Assembly (NCBI RefSeq): GCF_014648075.1
Contig: NZ_BMQK01000006.1
Location: 143,858-207,857 of the forward strand
Direction: 5' to 3'
Length of the DNA: 64,000 nucleotides
From: Streptomyces ruber
Lineage (GTDB): Bacteria > Actinomycetota > Actinomycetes > Streptomycetales > Streptomycetaceae
Shown piece after piece: positions 56,101 to 64,000 of this stretch. The first letter of the stretch is position 1. Every line of letters starts with the position of its first letter. Under the pieces are notes generated by a model. The model was given only the letters and a program-made list of their open reading frames with translations, made no database searches and had not been told where the DNA came from. The position numbers and the translations under genes were made by a program.

Positions 56101-59100
56101 CGGTACGGACGGGACGGGGTCGGGGGCCGGGGTGGCGGCGACGGGGTGCGGGGTGGGCGGGGTGCCGGGAACGGTCGGGGTGCCGGGAGCGCCCGGCCCG
56201 GATGCGGAACCGGTCCCCGGGGCGGCGCCGGGCGGGGTCACCGGCCCGGCGGGACCGGAGCCGGAGGCGAGGGCGGCGCCCGCCGGACCGAGGTCCGGGA
56301 CGGCACCCGGCACGGGGGCGGGCCCCGGGGCGGGCACGGCACCCGTGAGCCCGTGACCCGTGGTGGAGTTCGAGTTCGCGCCCGGCACGGGGGCGGGCCC
56401 CGGGGTCGGCACAGCACCCGCGGGACCGGCACCAGCAGCGGGTACCGCCGGCGCGGCGGCCGCACCGGAGCCCGCGGTCGCGCCCGCCGTGCCGGAAGCC
56501 GGGGGGGCCGGGTACGAGGCCGGTACGGACGTCACCCCTGCCGTGCCGGTGACCGGCACCCCGCCCACGGCCGGGCCGGAAGCCGCAACCGGCGACGCGA
56601 CGGCCGTCGAACCGGCGGCCGAGGCCGGAACGGCCGTGCCCGCCACCGGGCCGGAAGCCGCGGCCGGGGCCGGTGGCGCGGCCGCCGTCGCCCGTGCGGC
56701 AGCCGCGCCGGGCGTCGGCATCGTGACCGGCGCCGGGCCCGGCGCCCTGGCCGGGACGGCCGGTGCCGCAGGCGCGGGCGTCGGTGACCCGGAGGGCACC
56801 GCGGCCAGCTCGCGCGCGATCCTGGCGGGAGCCGGCTCCGCGCCGCCCACCCGGAAGCGGGTGGGGCGCGCGGGCCGGGCCGGGACGCGTTCGGCGGCCG
56901 GGCCCAGCAGTGCGGTCAGGTCGAGGTCCAGGCCGTGGGCCGTCAGTCGCGCGGCGAGCTGGGCGATCGACTTCGTCGCGGACACGCCCCGGCGGTCGAC
57001 GGGCACCGCGACGTGTGCGGCGTCGCCGAGGGTCTCGCGGACCCAGCGGGAGCAGGTGGCGCTCGGGCCGACCTCCAGGAAGTACCGGAAGCCCCGCTCG
57101 TAGGCGCCGCGCACCAGCCGGGGGAAGTCGATCGGACCACGCAGGGTGTGCGCGATACGGTGCGCGATCTCCTCGCGGGTGAGGGCGGGCAGTACCTCGT
57201 AGTCGTAGGCGCTGAACAGCTCCAGGTCGCCGAACGAGCCCGTGGGGTAGTCGTTCAGACCGGCCAGGCCCTCGAACTCGGTGTCCACCACCGGCACGTG
57301 CATGACCGCGCTGACGGGCGAGCGCGCGGCGGGGCAGCCGAGTTCCGCGATCAGGGCCTTGCACTGGGCCGGGTCGCCCGCGACGACGAGTTCGGCGGGC
57401 GTGTTGACGTGGGTGAGGTACACCCGGTCGTAGCGGGGCAGCACGGCCCGGACCGACTCCGCGTCGGTGAGCAGGACGTGGCTCGCCCAGACCTCGGCGT
57501 CCGGCGTGTCGTCGGGGAGGTCCCACGCCCCGCGGACCGTGCGGCGCGGACCGCACAGCCGGTCCTCGAAGATGGGCGTCGTACTGATGAGGGCGTCGTC
57601 CCGGCCCTCCGGCAGCCAGCCGCCGGTGGCGAACAGCATGCTCGACTCGCCCAGGCTGTAGCCGAAGCCGCCGTGCGCGGTGATCCCGAGGACCTCCCGG
57701 ACGAGGTCGGTGTAGAGGATCGCGAAGCTGGTGCCGGTGGCGAGCATGAACGGGATGTCCTCGCCGAGGGAGGCCTCGAAGGCCATCAGCTCCCGTCGTC
57801 CCGGGGCCGCCTGCGCCCTCGGGTACAGCTCGGCGGCCCGCAGGTGCCGTTCCGGGGCGTCGGCCTGGCCCTCGAAGCGTGTCAGCAGTCCGGGGAGGGC
57901 GCGGAACAGGTCCTGGCCGAGCCCGGGGTAGGAGTTGAACGCGCCCGGGTAGACCAGCGCGACCTTGCCGTCGGGGCCGATCGGACGGGTGGTGAAGCAG
58001 CTGCCGGCCGGGGTGGTCCACTCGCCGCCGGCCGCGTGCACGGCGGGCAGGTCGCGGGCGGCGAGGTCGAGCTGGGCGCGGAGTTCGGCCGCGTCCCGGC
58101 CGACGGCCACGGCCCGCGCCGTCCGCCCGGACAGCTGCCGGGCCGCCTCGCGGGCGAGGGCCAGGGGGTCGGCGCCCTCCTGGGCGAGCAGCTCCCGGTG
58201 CCGGTCGATCGCGGCGAGCAGTCCGTCGAAGGAGTGCGCGGACAGCGGCAGGACGACCGGGCCGCCCGCGCGCTGCCAGTCGCTCGGGACCACGGTGCCC
58301 CGGGTGGCCTCGGCGGAGAGCACCAGGTGGCCGTGGGCGCCCGCCGCCCCGATGAAGCCGACCGTCGCATGGCGGCGCGAGCCGGCGGTGCGGCGCAGCC
58401 AGGGGCGGGACGCGTCGGGCACGTACAGCGCGGAGGCGGCGAAGTCGTCGGCGAGTTCGGGGGCCGGGCGGGTCCAGCCCGCCGTGCCGGGGACGTAGCC
58501 GTGGTGCAGGCCGAGCACGGCCCGGATCAGCCCGGCCATGGTGGCCGCGCAGCCCGCGTCGCCGATCTGCGCCTTGGCGCTGCCGAGCGCGACCCGGCCG
58601 GTGCGTCCGACGGGGCCCGCCGTCCCCTGCTGCCCCTGCTCCCGCGCCGGGAAGATCTTCGCCAGGCCCACGATCTCGGCCCGGTCCTGGGCCTCGGTGC
58701 CGCCCGCGTGGGCCTCCACGTAGCCGATGTCGTCGGCGGTGATCCCGGCGGCGGCGAGGGCGTCCTCGACGGCGGCCGCGTAGGTGTCGGCGTCGGCCTC
58801 GGGCACCCGGCCGTCCACCGGCGGCGCGTGCCGGATCGCGACCGACTCCAGGCGGGCGTAGACCGGGGCCTTCGCCTCGCCGGGGCGGGTGACGACGACC
58901 GCTCCGGCGCCCTCGCCGATCCGGCGGCCGCGGGCGCCCTCGGCGAAGGTGAGCCCGGCGTCGGCGACCACGTCGGGCCGCAGCAGCAGGTTCTCGGCGC
59001 TGCCGGCCAGGTCGACGGCGCCGACGAGGACCGCCTCGATGCCCGGGTCGAGCAGCAGCAGCCGCGCGACCTGGAGCGCCTCGGCGGTGCCGGAACCGTC

Positions 59101-61137
59101 GGAGGAGACGGTGAAGGAAGGTCCGGTGAGGTTCCAGAGGGAGGAGATGCGGCTGGCCATGACGTTGCCGATGTAGCTCAGCACCTCGTTGGCGACGATG
59201 GGGTCGACCACCGCGTCCCGGCCGACGGCGGTGAGCCGCGCCAGTTCCTCCTCGTCGACCTGGACGCCCGCGCGCGCGAACTCCTCGCGGACGAAGGTGC
59301 CCAGCCCGTACCGCGTGATCCGGAGGTGGGTGGTGGGCTCGATCTCCATGCCGACGACGACCGCGATACGGCGCTCCGGCGGGGCGCTCTCCCCCTTGGC
59401 CACGGCGCGGCTGTACCCGGCGTCGTGCAGGGCCTCGTCGGCGACCTTGATGGCCAGGGCGTGCTGGAGGTTGTAGGTGCGCAGGTCGGCCGGCGGGATC
59501 TTGAGGTCCATGGGGTCGATGCCCAGCCCGTCGACGAACGCGCCGCGCGGCAGCGCGTCCGGCGTGACGCCCGCGCCGTGCTCCAGGGAGCCGTCGCGCG
59601 TCTGGTCCAGGCCGCGCCAGCGCCGTTCGGGCAGCGGTACGAGGGTGTCGCGGCCGGAGTGCACGGCGCGCTCGTATGCGTCGAGCGAGTCGAACGACCC
59701 GAAGTGCGCGCCGAGTCCGGTGATGTCGAGCGCGGGCACGGGCGTACGCGCGGGCGCCTGTGCATCCTCCGTACGCGGCTCGCGCTCCGGCTCGGAGAGC
59801 ACGACGTGCGCGTTGGTGCCGCCGAAGCCGAACGCGGAGACCGCGGCCCGGCGGGGCCCGTCGCCCCGCGGCCACTCGCGGCCGGTGCGGACGAGGACCT
59901 CCTCGCCGACCCGGCCGTCCTTGGAGCGGATCGGCCGGTCGACGCCGGTCGTCGGCGGGATGTACCCGTTGCCCATGGACAGCACGACCTTCAGCAGGCT
60001 GCTGAGGCCGGCCACGGTGAGCAGGTGGCCGATGTTGCCCTTGACGGAGCCGATCAGCGGGATGCGGCCGGCCGCGCCGAAGAAGTCGGCCACGGACTGC
60101 GCCTCGGTGGCGTCGCCGATGGGCGTGCCGGTGGCGTGGCACTCCAGGTAGTCGACGGCGGAGGGGTCGATGCCGGCCTGCTCGTAGGCGAGCGCGTAGG
60201 AGCCGAGCTGTCCCGCGCCCTGCGGGACCAGCAGGTGGCGGCCGCTGCCGTCGTTGGTGAGGCCGATGCCGTCGACGACGGCGTGGATGCGGTCGCCGTC
60301 GCGCAGCGCGTCCGCGAGCCGCTTGACGGCGACCATGCCGGCGCCCTGACCGGTGAGGATGCCGCCGGAACGGTCGTCGAAGGGCTGGCTGAACCCGTCG
60401 CGCGGGTACGCCTGGAGGTCGCCGAAGGACAGGTGGATGAGGGTGGGGTCGGGTGCGCAGACACCGCCGGCGAGGACCAGGTCGGCCTGTCCGGCGGCCA
60501 GGTGGTCGCAGGCCAGCTTCAGCGCGTACAGCGCGGAGGAGCAGGCCGCGTCGAGCGCGTACCGGGGGCCGCCGAGGCCGAGCGCGGCGGCGGCGACGGT
60601 GGCCGGGGAGCCGCTGACCCGCAGGTCCTCGGCGTTGAGCCGGGCCGGGTCGATGCGGTCACCGGGGTGCGCGAGCGCGCCGAGCGCCGGGTGGCCGGCC
60701 CGGCGCAGCCCCTCCAGCACGGCCTCCTGTACGAGCGGCACGCTGACCCGCGCCGAAGCGGGCGTCGGGAAGGAGTAGTTGCCGAGGATCAGGCCGGTGC
60801 GGGCGAGGATCTCCGGGCGGCCGTCGTGCCCGCTGTCGCGCAGCGCCTCCCGGGCCACGTGCAGGGACCAGTGGAAGATCCGGTCGAGGCCGGACAGGTG
60901 CCCGGGGTCGAGCAGATAGCCCTCGGGGTCGAAGGCGAAGTCGGTGACGAAGCCGCCCCGGCGGCAGTAGATGTCGTGCCGGGGGTCCGTGTCGCGGGGC
61001 TCGGGCGGCTGGCCGAAGACCTCCTCACCTCCCTCCCGGCGGCTGTCCACGCCGGAGGAGAGGTTCTGCCAGAACTCGGCGGGCGTCTCCGCGCCCGGGA
61101 ACAGGCAGGAGAGGCCGACGATGGCGTACTTGCTCAT
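53191..61137 (-). CDS. pfaC: PfaC-like multidomain synthase KS-CLF-AT-DH-DH
   Basis: A 2648-residue iterative synthase subunit. KS (1-440): Cys199 in ALDAACSSAL, ECHATGTPIGD and VKGNIGHL, all intact. CLF (~465-935): the cysteine block is replaced by VSSDGSGTAEAL near residue 675, so it is a chain-length-factor-like partner. AT (~1010-1400) has GYSLGESS near residue 1162. An Ala/Pro/Gly linker (~1430-1850) contains a helical stretch (LVREMRRQMVATHSVVMETQQIL). Then four hot-dog segments form two FabA-like dehydratase units; the second and fourth have CHFPDDHVLAGSL (~2140) and CHFHRDPVMPGSL (~2542), and there is no ACP. An AT fused in PfaC recalls myxobacterial Pfa3. It would extend and dehydrate/isomerise chains carried by PfaA. 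Confidence 0.92.
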   Translation of the reverse strand: MSKYAIVGLSCLFPGAETPAEFWQNLSSGVDSRREGGEEVFGQPPEPRDTDPRHDIYCRRGGFVTDFAFDPEGYLLDPGHLSGLDRIFHWSLHVAREALRDSGHDGRPEILARTGLILGNYSFPTPASARVSVPLVQEAVLEGLRRAGHPALGALAHPGDRIDPARLNAEDLRVSGSPATVAAAALGLGGPRYALDAACSSALYALKLACDHLAAGQADLVLAGGVCAPDPTLIHLSFGDLQAYPRDGFSQPFDDRSGGILTGQGAGMVAVKRLADALRDGDRIHAVVDGIGLTNDGSGRHLLVPQGAGQLGSYALAYEQAGIDPSAVDYLECHATGTPIGDATEAQSVADFFGAAGRIPLIGSVKGNIGHLLTVAGLSSLLKVVLSMGNGYIPPTTGVDRPIRSKDGRVGEEVLVRTGREWPRGDGPRRAAVSAFGFGGTNAHVVLSEPEREPRTEDAQAPARTPVPALDITGLGAHFGSFDSLDAYERAVHSGRDTLVPLPERRWRGLDQTRDGSLEHGAGVTPDALPRGAFVDGLGIDPMDLKIPPADLRTYNLQHALAIKVADEALHDAGYSRAVAKGESAPPERRIAVVVGMEIEPTTHLRITRYGLGTFVREEFARAGVQVDEEELARLTAVGRDAVVDPIVANEVLSYIGNVMASRISSLWNLTGPSFTVSSDGSGTAEALQVARLLLLDPGIEAVLVGAVDLAGSAENLLLRPDVVADAGLTFAEGARGRRIGEGAGAVVVTRPGEAKAPVYARLESVAIRHAPPVDGRVPEADADTYAAAVEDALAAAGITADDIGYVEAHAGGTEAQDRAEIVGLAKIFPAREQGQQGTAGPVGRTGRVALGSAKAQIGDAGCAATMAGLIRAVLGLHHGYVPGTAGWTRPAPELADDFAASALYVPDASRPWLRRTAGSRRHATVGFIGAAGAHGHLVLSAEATRGTVVPSDWQRAGGPVVLPLSAHSFDGLLAAIDRHRELLAQEGADPLALAREAARQLSGRTARAVAVGRDAAELRAQLDLAARDLPAVHAAGGEWTTPAGSCFTTRPIGPDGKVALVYPGAFNSYPGLGQDLFRALPGLLTRFEGQADAPERHLRAAELYPRAQAAPGRRELMAFEASLGEDIPFMLATGTSFAILYTDLVREVLGITAHGGFGYSLGESSMLFATGGWLPEGRDDALISTTPIFEDRLCGPRRTVRGAWDLPDDTPDAEVWASHVLLTDAESVRAVLPRYDRVYLTHVNTPAELVVAGDPAQCKALIAELGCPAARSPVSAVMHVPVVDTEFEGLAGLNDYPTGSFGDLELFSAYDYEVLPALTREEIAHRIAHTLRGPIDFPRLVRGAYERGFRYFLEVGPSATCSRWVRETLGDAAHVAVPVDRRGVSATKSIAQLAARLTAHGLDLDLTALLGPAAERVPARPARPTRFRVGGAEPAPARIARELAAVPSGSPTPAPAAPAVPARAPGPAPVTMPTPGAAAARATAAAPPAPAAASGPVAGTAVPASAAGSTAVASPVAASGPAVGGVPVTGTAGVTSVPASYPAPPASGTAGATAGSGAAAAPAVPAAGAGPAGAVPTPGPAPVPGANSNSTTGHGLTGAVPAPGPAPVPGAVPDLGPAGAALASGSGPAGPVTPPGAAPGTGSASGPGAPGTPTVPGTPPTPHPVAATPAPDPVPSVPPEDSPLMPADPTLADAEVIAFDGTPISYLPWAQHAPGTAPAPSGEPLPPVTATPPAHVPAPSAALVQDEPAAVAADLVREMRRQMVATHSVVMETQQILQAATLNRVEALLDGGGATAPAVPATPPAPIAPAAPAAPVLPAAAPPAQPVATPPAATGQQAPGHQAPEPAREVKEGVIWDEADLLEFATGSVAKVFGPEFGVIDGYGKRVRLPAPPYHFVTRVTAIDGTTGEFKPSTITTEYDVPEDAWYAVDGGVPPAVTVEAGQCDLLLVSYLGIDFRNKGERVYRLLDSTLVFRGDLPRVGQTLRYDISIDRFVHQGDTTLFFFSYKCYADGELILELHDACAGFFSQAELDTPLGVVMTEKEKAARAQLPKGYFKPLAYARKNHLTRDDLELLAQGRPGDVFGPDHAQDPGVNPALRLPDEKLRMVDEVIIDRKGGPRALGKLTGIKKLTPDAWYFLCHFPDDHVLAGSLVAEGAVQLLQIYLLHQGMHLTLPDARFQCVTDTPIEVQVRGQITQAHEEIRYEVEVMELTLLPRATVIADVLIYLGDKPVIRMKNLGLQVREKEGSPYRPEIGGVPRFLGRRNRNGEPAMINELHLAHAAKGLLDMAMGPEFEVYRDSRAPYIPNGDFQFVDRVMSLKGTRGDLSPGSEMVTEYDSPADAWYYEQNSHPHMPNAVYMESSLQAAIFLGYYLGATLKNTDEQYSIRNLDGRATLVKDIDLRGRTIRHHSKLLMTSAVQGAVLQNFSYELSADGEVFYTGESLFGYFSEAALANQVGLDSGRYVAPWIEAEKPDASRVRRIELPEGAPEFSDPAGGHLHLPGDKFALVDHVDLVADGGKHGRGYLHGYRAIRPDEWYFDCHFHRDPVMPGSLGVEAVLQALRLYVLEQNLADGIERPRFAMATDVEMSWKYRGQILRHDRELFFDVHVKEVRREEGRLLVVADADLWKPGLRIYELTDVAVEVRTAEA
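56306..56405. repeat. 25-bp direct repeat in the Ala/Pro linker
   Basis: Identical 25-base copies at 56306-56330 and 56381-56405 (starting CCCGGCACGGGGGCGG), 75 bases apart, each encoding PAPGPAPVPGA-type residues. Signs of slippage-driven linker growth. Confidence 0.75.
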
Positions 61138-61236
61138 GAGAGCTCTCGGGTCCCTTCTGACGGGCGGCCGGCCCGGACGGCGGCATGGGATGAGGAACCG
61201 TCCGGGCCGGCCCGATCACTGAGCGGTCCTGCCGGG

Positions 61237-61309
61237 GCGGGTCCGTGTGCGGTGGCTGCGCCGCCCGAAGGGGCGCGGGGAACTGCGCGACCAGCCACAA
61301 CGGACCCGC
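61237..61309. repeat. dispersed repeat copy 3, nested inverted repeat inside the Pfa operon
   Basis: Outer arms GCGGGTCCGT (61237-61246) and ACGGACCCGC (61300-61309) enclose inner arms GTGGCTG (61252-61258) and CAGCCAC (61292-61298) and a GC-rich centre. The 31 bases 61268-61298 are the exact reverse complement of 19076-19106. It lies in the 226-bp gap between the pfaA and pfaC genes. Confidence 0.75.
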
Positions 61310-61363
61310 AGACGGGGCACAGGACTTTCCAGCAGGACGTTCGGCGCTGGATACGGGGCGGCG

Positions 61364-64000
61364 TCAGCCGCTGACGCCGCCGGCGAACTTGGCCGCCAGC
61401 TGCGGAGCCGACACCACGCGGACGCCGTCGAACCGGACCAGCACCGTTCCGTCGGGAGCGCAGGCCGTGACGGTCAGCACCGAGGTGCTGGCGTCGCCAC
61501 CCCCGGCGGGCTCGACGACGATCAGGAAGGGCTCACCGTCGGGCAGCGGGTGGTGCAGGTCGACGCTCGCCACCCCGAGGGGCAGGGACGCGCTGTCCTC
61601 GAACAGCTTCACCCAGACCAGACCGGCCTGGAGCAGCAGGTCCGCGGTGCCGGGCGCGAAGTGGGACCCGCCGAACGCGCCGTCCCCGGGCCGCAGTTCG
61701 GCCAGCTCGGCCCGGAGCACCAGGCGCGCCGCGTCCTCGGCGAGGATCCGGCGCACACCGCGCAGGGCCGGGCCGTGGAAGAGGGTGCCGTCGGTGTACA
61801 GCTCCCCGGCGTCCCGTCCGCCGTCGAGCGCCGGGAGTCCGGCGACGGTGGCGGCGGCCGGTACGGTGCCGGGGACGGCCACGGCCCCGTAGTGCGGGCG
61901 TACGGCGCCCTTGTCGTCCGTGGACCGGATGGCCACCTGGACCGTGTCCCCCGCCGGGGTCATGGTCAGCGAGAGCCGGTCGGGCTGGGTGCCGTCGACC
62001 ACGATGCCCTTGTGGACGGCGAAGTCGCGGACCTGCCGCACCGGGGTGCCGCCGGCGCGCTCGACCGCGCCGATCGCCCAGCCGAGGGCGGCCACCGCGG
62101 GCAGCACCGGCGCGTCGCCGATGACGTGGTCGGTGACGATCGGGTGACCGGTCAGGGCGCCGAGCTCGCGCTCCACGGTGACCGGGCCGGTGGCGGCGGA
62201 CCGCTCCGGCTCCGACAGGGGGGTCGTCGGGCCGAGGACGGTCACCACGTCGGCGGCCCGCCCGGCGGCGAACTGCTCGGTGAACAGCCGGGCCCCGGTC
62301 TCCACCGGGATCAGGACGATGCCGCGCTCCCGGAAGACCGCCTTGATCTCCGGGGAGACCATGCCGCTGTCCCAGGCGCCCCAGTTGAGGGAGGTGACGC
62401 GGGCGGCGGGGTGGTTCTTCTTGAAGGAGGACGCCCAGGCGTTGAGGACCTCGTTGGCCATCGCGTAGTCGGACTGGCCGCGGTTGCCGAAGAACCCGGC
62501 GACCGAGGAGAAGAGGACCACGTGGCGCAGCCGGTCGGCGTCGAGCGCGGCGGCCACCGTGCGCAGACCGGTCAGCTTGGGCGCGAAGACCCGCTCGATC
62601 TCGGACGCCTTCTTGTTGGCGATGAGCTGGTCGGCGAGGACGCCGGCGCCGTGCACCAGGCCGGTGACGCGCTCCTTGTACGGGGCGAGCGCGGCGGCGG
62701 TGGCGGCGGGGTCGGTGATGTCGACGGCCAGGTACTCGACGGTGCTGCCCGCGGCGCTGATCTCCGCGAGGGTCCTACGGATCTCCCGGGCGCCCGTCAC
62801 GGCGCGGGAGAGCTGCTCGACGCGCTTCGGGGTGGGCTTCTCGCCCGACGCCTTCAGCTGCGCGGCGGCGGCCGCCTTCAGCCCGGAGTCCTCGACACCG
62901 ACCGCCCAGGACGGCTCGTCCGCCAGCGGGGTGCGGCCGAGCAGGAGCAGGCCGGGCCGGTGGACGCGGGCCAGTTCGGTGACGCAGCCGGCGGTGATGC
63001 CGCGCCCGCCGCCGGTGACGACGAGCAGGTCGTCGGAGGTGAGGGCGGGAACGTCGCCCGCCGCCGGGTCGAGCGCCCGCAGCGGCTGCTCGGCGAGGCC
63101 GAGGCCGACGCGGCGGGTGCCGTCGTGGCCGGCCTGGGTGAGGTCGGTGACGCTGTCCCGCGTCTCGTCCAGCACGAGGGCGGCGCCGGCCTCCGCGGTG
63201 AGCGTCGGGGCGAGGTCGACGGCCCGGCAGAACAGCCGGGGCGCCTCCACCGCGAGGGTCTTGACCAGACCGGTCACTCCGGCTGCGGGGGCGAGCTCCT
63301 CGCTCACTCCGCCGAGGCCGAAGGAGCCGTCGAGACGGGTGACGGTGACGAAGGCGGCGCGGCCCGCGTCGGCCGCGGCGGTCAGCGACTCGACCGCGTG
63401 CTTGGCCACGAGCAGCGTGTGGGCGAGGCGGCGGGTGCCGTCGGCCCAGTCGGCGTGGTGGGCGGCGGAGAGGTCGAGGACCAGGCTGATCCGGTCGGCG
63501 AGGACGAGCTCCATCCGCTCGGCGAGCTCGTTCACGCCCCAGCCGGACAGCGCGTGGTCCTTGACGCCGGTGATGCGCTGGGCCACACCGGGCAGCCGCA
63601 GCACGTGCACGTGCCGGCCCGACTCGACGAGCCGCGCGGCCAGCGCGGGCGCCAGCTCGGAGCCGTCGTCCACGATCAGCGCGCCGGAGCCCTGCGGGTA
63701 GGCGTCCACGAGCAGGTCGGGGGCGGGCAGTTCGACGAGCGCGGCCTGGGCGCGGCCGATGCCGGCGGAGGGTCGGACGGGCTCGTCGGCGGGGGTGGCC
63801 TGCGGCGCGGTCACCTGGTGCGGGGTGGTGCCGCCGGCCCCACCGCCGGACATGAAGCCGACGATGTCGCGCAGGGTGCGCAGCTCCGCGAGCTGCTCGG
63901 GGCCGGCCGCCACACCGCCGCCGAACCGCTCCTGCATCACGCCCATGATCTCGACACGCTTGATCGAGTCGATCCCCAGATCCGCCTCGACATCCATGTC
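61364..64000 (-). CDS. pfaA: PfaA-like synthase, C-terminal part (ACP-KR-DH), 5' end off window
   Basis: About 878 codons of a larger protein. The first residues visible are the end of an ACP (DLGIDSIKRVEIMGVMQERFGG), with the LGIDSIK phosphopantetheine serine typical of tandem PUFA ACPs. Next is a ketoreductase with VVTGGGRGITAGCV and the catalytic serine and tyrosine in FSSVAGFFGNRGQSDYAMANEVLNAW (this block spans about residues 460-490). It ends in a PKS-like dehydratase (LGALTGHPIVTDHVIGDAPVLPAVAALG) as in other PfaA proteins. The missing part should hold KS, MAT and more ACPs. The gene is read first in the operon. A 226-base gap separates it from the pfaC-like gene. Confidence 0.93.
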   Translation of the reverse strand, partial: DMDVEADLGIDSIKRVEIMGVMQERFGGGVAAGPEQLAELRTLRDIVGFMSGGGAGGTTPHQVTAPQATPADEPVRPSAGIGRAQAALVELPAPDLLVDAYPQGSGALIVDDGSELAPALAARLVESGRHVHVLRLPGVAQRITGVKDHALSGWGVNELAERMELVLADRISLVLDLSAAHHADWADGTRRLAHTLLVAKHAVESLTAAADAGRAAFVTVTRLDGSFGLGGVSEELAPAAGVTGLVKTLAVEAPRLFCRAVDLAPTLTAEAGAALVLDETRDSVTDLTQAGHDGTRRVGLGLAEQPLRALDPAAGDVPALTSDDLLVVTGGGRGITAGCVTELARVHRPGLLLLGRTPLADEPSWAVGVEDSGLKAAAAAQLKASGEKPTPKRVEQLSRAVTGAREIRRTLAEISAAGSTVEYLAVDITDPAATAAALAPYKERVTGLVHGAGVLADQLIANKKASEIERVFAPKLTGLRTVAAALDADRLRHVVLFSSVAGFFGNRGQSDYAMANEVLNAWASSFKKNHPAARVTSLNWGAWDSGMVSPEIKAVFRERGIVLIPVETGARLFTEQFAAGRAADVVTVLGPTTPLSEPERSAATGPVTVERELGALTGHPIVTDHVIGDAPVLPAVAALGWAIGAVERAGGTPVRQVRDFAVHKGIVVDGTQPDRLSLTMTPAGDTVQVAIRSTDDKGAVRPHYGAVAVPGTVPAAATVAGLPALDGGRDAGELYTDGTLFHGPALRGVRRILAEDAARLVLRAELAELRPGDGAFGGSHFAPGTADLLLQAGLVWVKLFEDSASLPLGVASVDLHHPLPDGEPFLIVVEPAGGGDASTSVLTVTACAPDGTVLVRFDGVRVVSAPQLAAKFAGGVSG

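Noticed and set aside
55967..60142. A 1391-codon minus-strand frame inside the PfaC-like gene
   Set aside because: Out-of-frame shadow; Arg/Pro-rich product with no recognisable domain.
53194..61137. An ACP domain within the PfaC-like protein
   Set aside because: No LGxDS-type motif was found in it; the only ACP seen in the Pfa operon is at the right edge, in PfaA.
56935..61374. A 1479-codon open frame on the plus strand opposite the PfaC-like gene
   Set aside because: It mirrors the minus-strand codon pattern, its product is Arg/Val/Gly-rich without motifs, and the minus-strand frame has full KS, CLF and AT domains.

Overview
The window is very high-GC actinobacterial DNA. The GC-biased codons, frequent GTG starts, many 4-bp GTGA/ATGA gene overlaps, AfsR/SARP and ECF regulators, and DUF574 and SCO0930-type proteins all point to a Streptomyces chromosome, probably an accessory or arm-proximal part.

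Layout, left to right. (1) 1-4.2 kb, minus strand: a CYP105-type P450, its 3Fe-4S ferredoxin and its ferredoxin reductase, followed by a scar where the start of a Baeyer-Villiger-type monooxygenase gene runs out of frame into the end of a 4-oxalomesaconate tautomerase gene; upstream lies an OmpR-type response regulator divergent from an SDR. (2) 5-12.5 kb, plus strand: a secreted GH127 enzyme with an inserted LamG domain, a DUF6098 protein, a large KatE-type catalase and a luciferase-like monooxygenase. (3) 12.5-19 kb: an ornithine-lipid-type acyltransferase pair (PlsC and GNAT) and a three-subunit succinate dehydrogenase, divergent from a LysR regulator with a T-N11-A site between them. (4) 19-31 kb: a PAS-GGDEF-EAL protein coupled to a DUF574 methyltransferase, an SCO0930-type lipoprotein, several small surface proteins, a class F sortase, a NodB-type deacetylase, a universal stress protein, and an ECF sigma factor with a ZAS anti-sigma factor. 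(5) 31-40.6 kb: an Fpg/Nei glycosylase, a lipase-maturation-factor protein, a non-phosphorylating L-fucose catabolic operon (L-fuconate dehydratase, SDR, aldo/keto reductase) with a divergent FadR-type repressor and matching operators, and a GH38 alpha-mannosidase. (6) 40.7-45.8 kb: a decayed NRPS fragment (carrier protein plus a C-A protein cut at A3), a 650-bp gap, a small ABM-like protein, a MerR and a SARP regulator. (7) 45.9-64 kb, minus strand, running off the right edge: a PUFA-synthase-like (Pfa) operon. It has PfaA (ACP-KR-DH end visible), a 2648-residue KS-CLF-AT-DH-DH protein, a PfaD enoyl reductase, two large acyl-CoA dehydrogenase-like flavoproteins, a 4'-phosphopantetheinyl transferase and a COG2907-type FAD oxidoreductase.

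The Pfa operon is the most interesting system. The core enzymes imply an iterative synthase making a polyunsaturated or polyene acyl chain. PfaD reduces enoyl intermediates, the PPTase loads the ACPs, and the two acyl-CoA dehydrogenase homologues (both seemingly with Asp where the usual catalytic Glu sits) plus the FAD oxidoreductase would tailor or further desaturate the product. Most of its genes overlap by 4 bp, so the proteins are probably made in fixed ratio. The SARP gene next door is a plausible activator. All functions are read from motifs and remembered family features; no database search was run.
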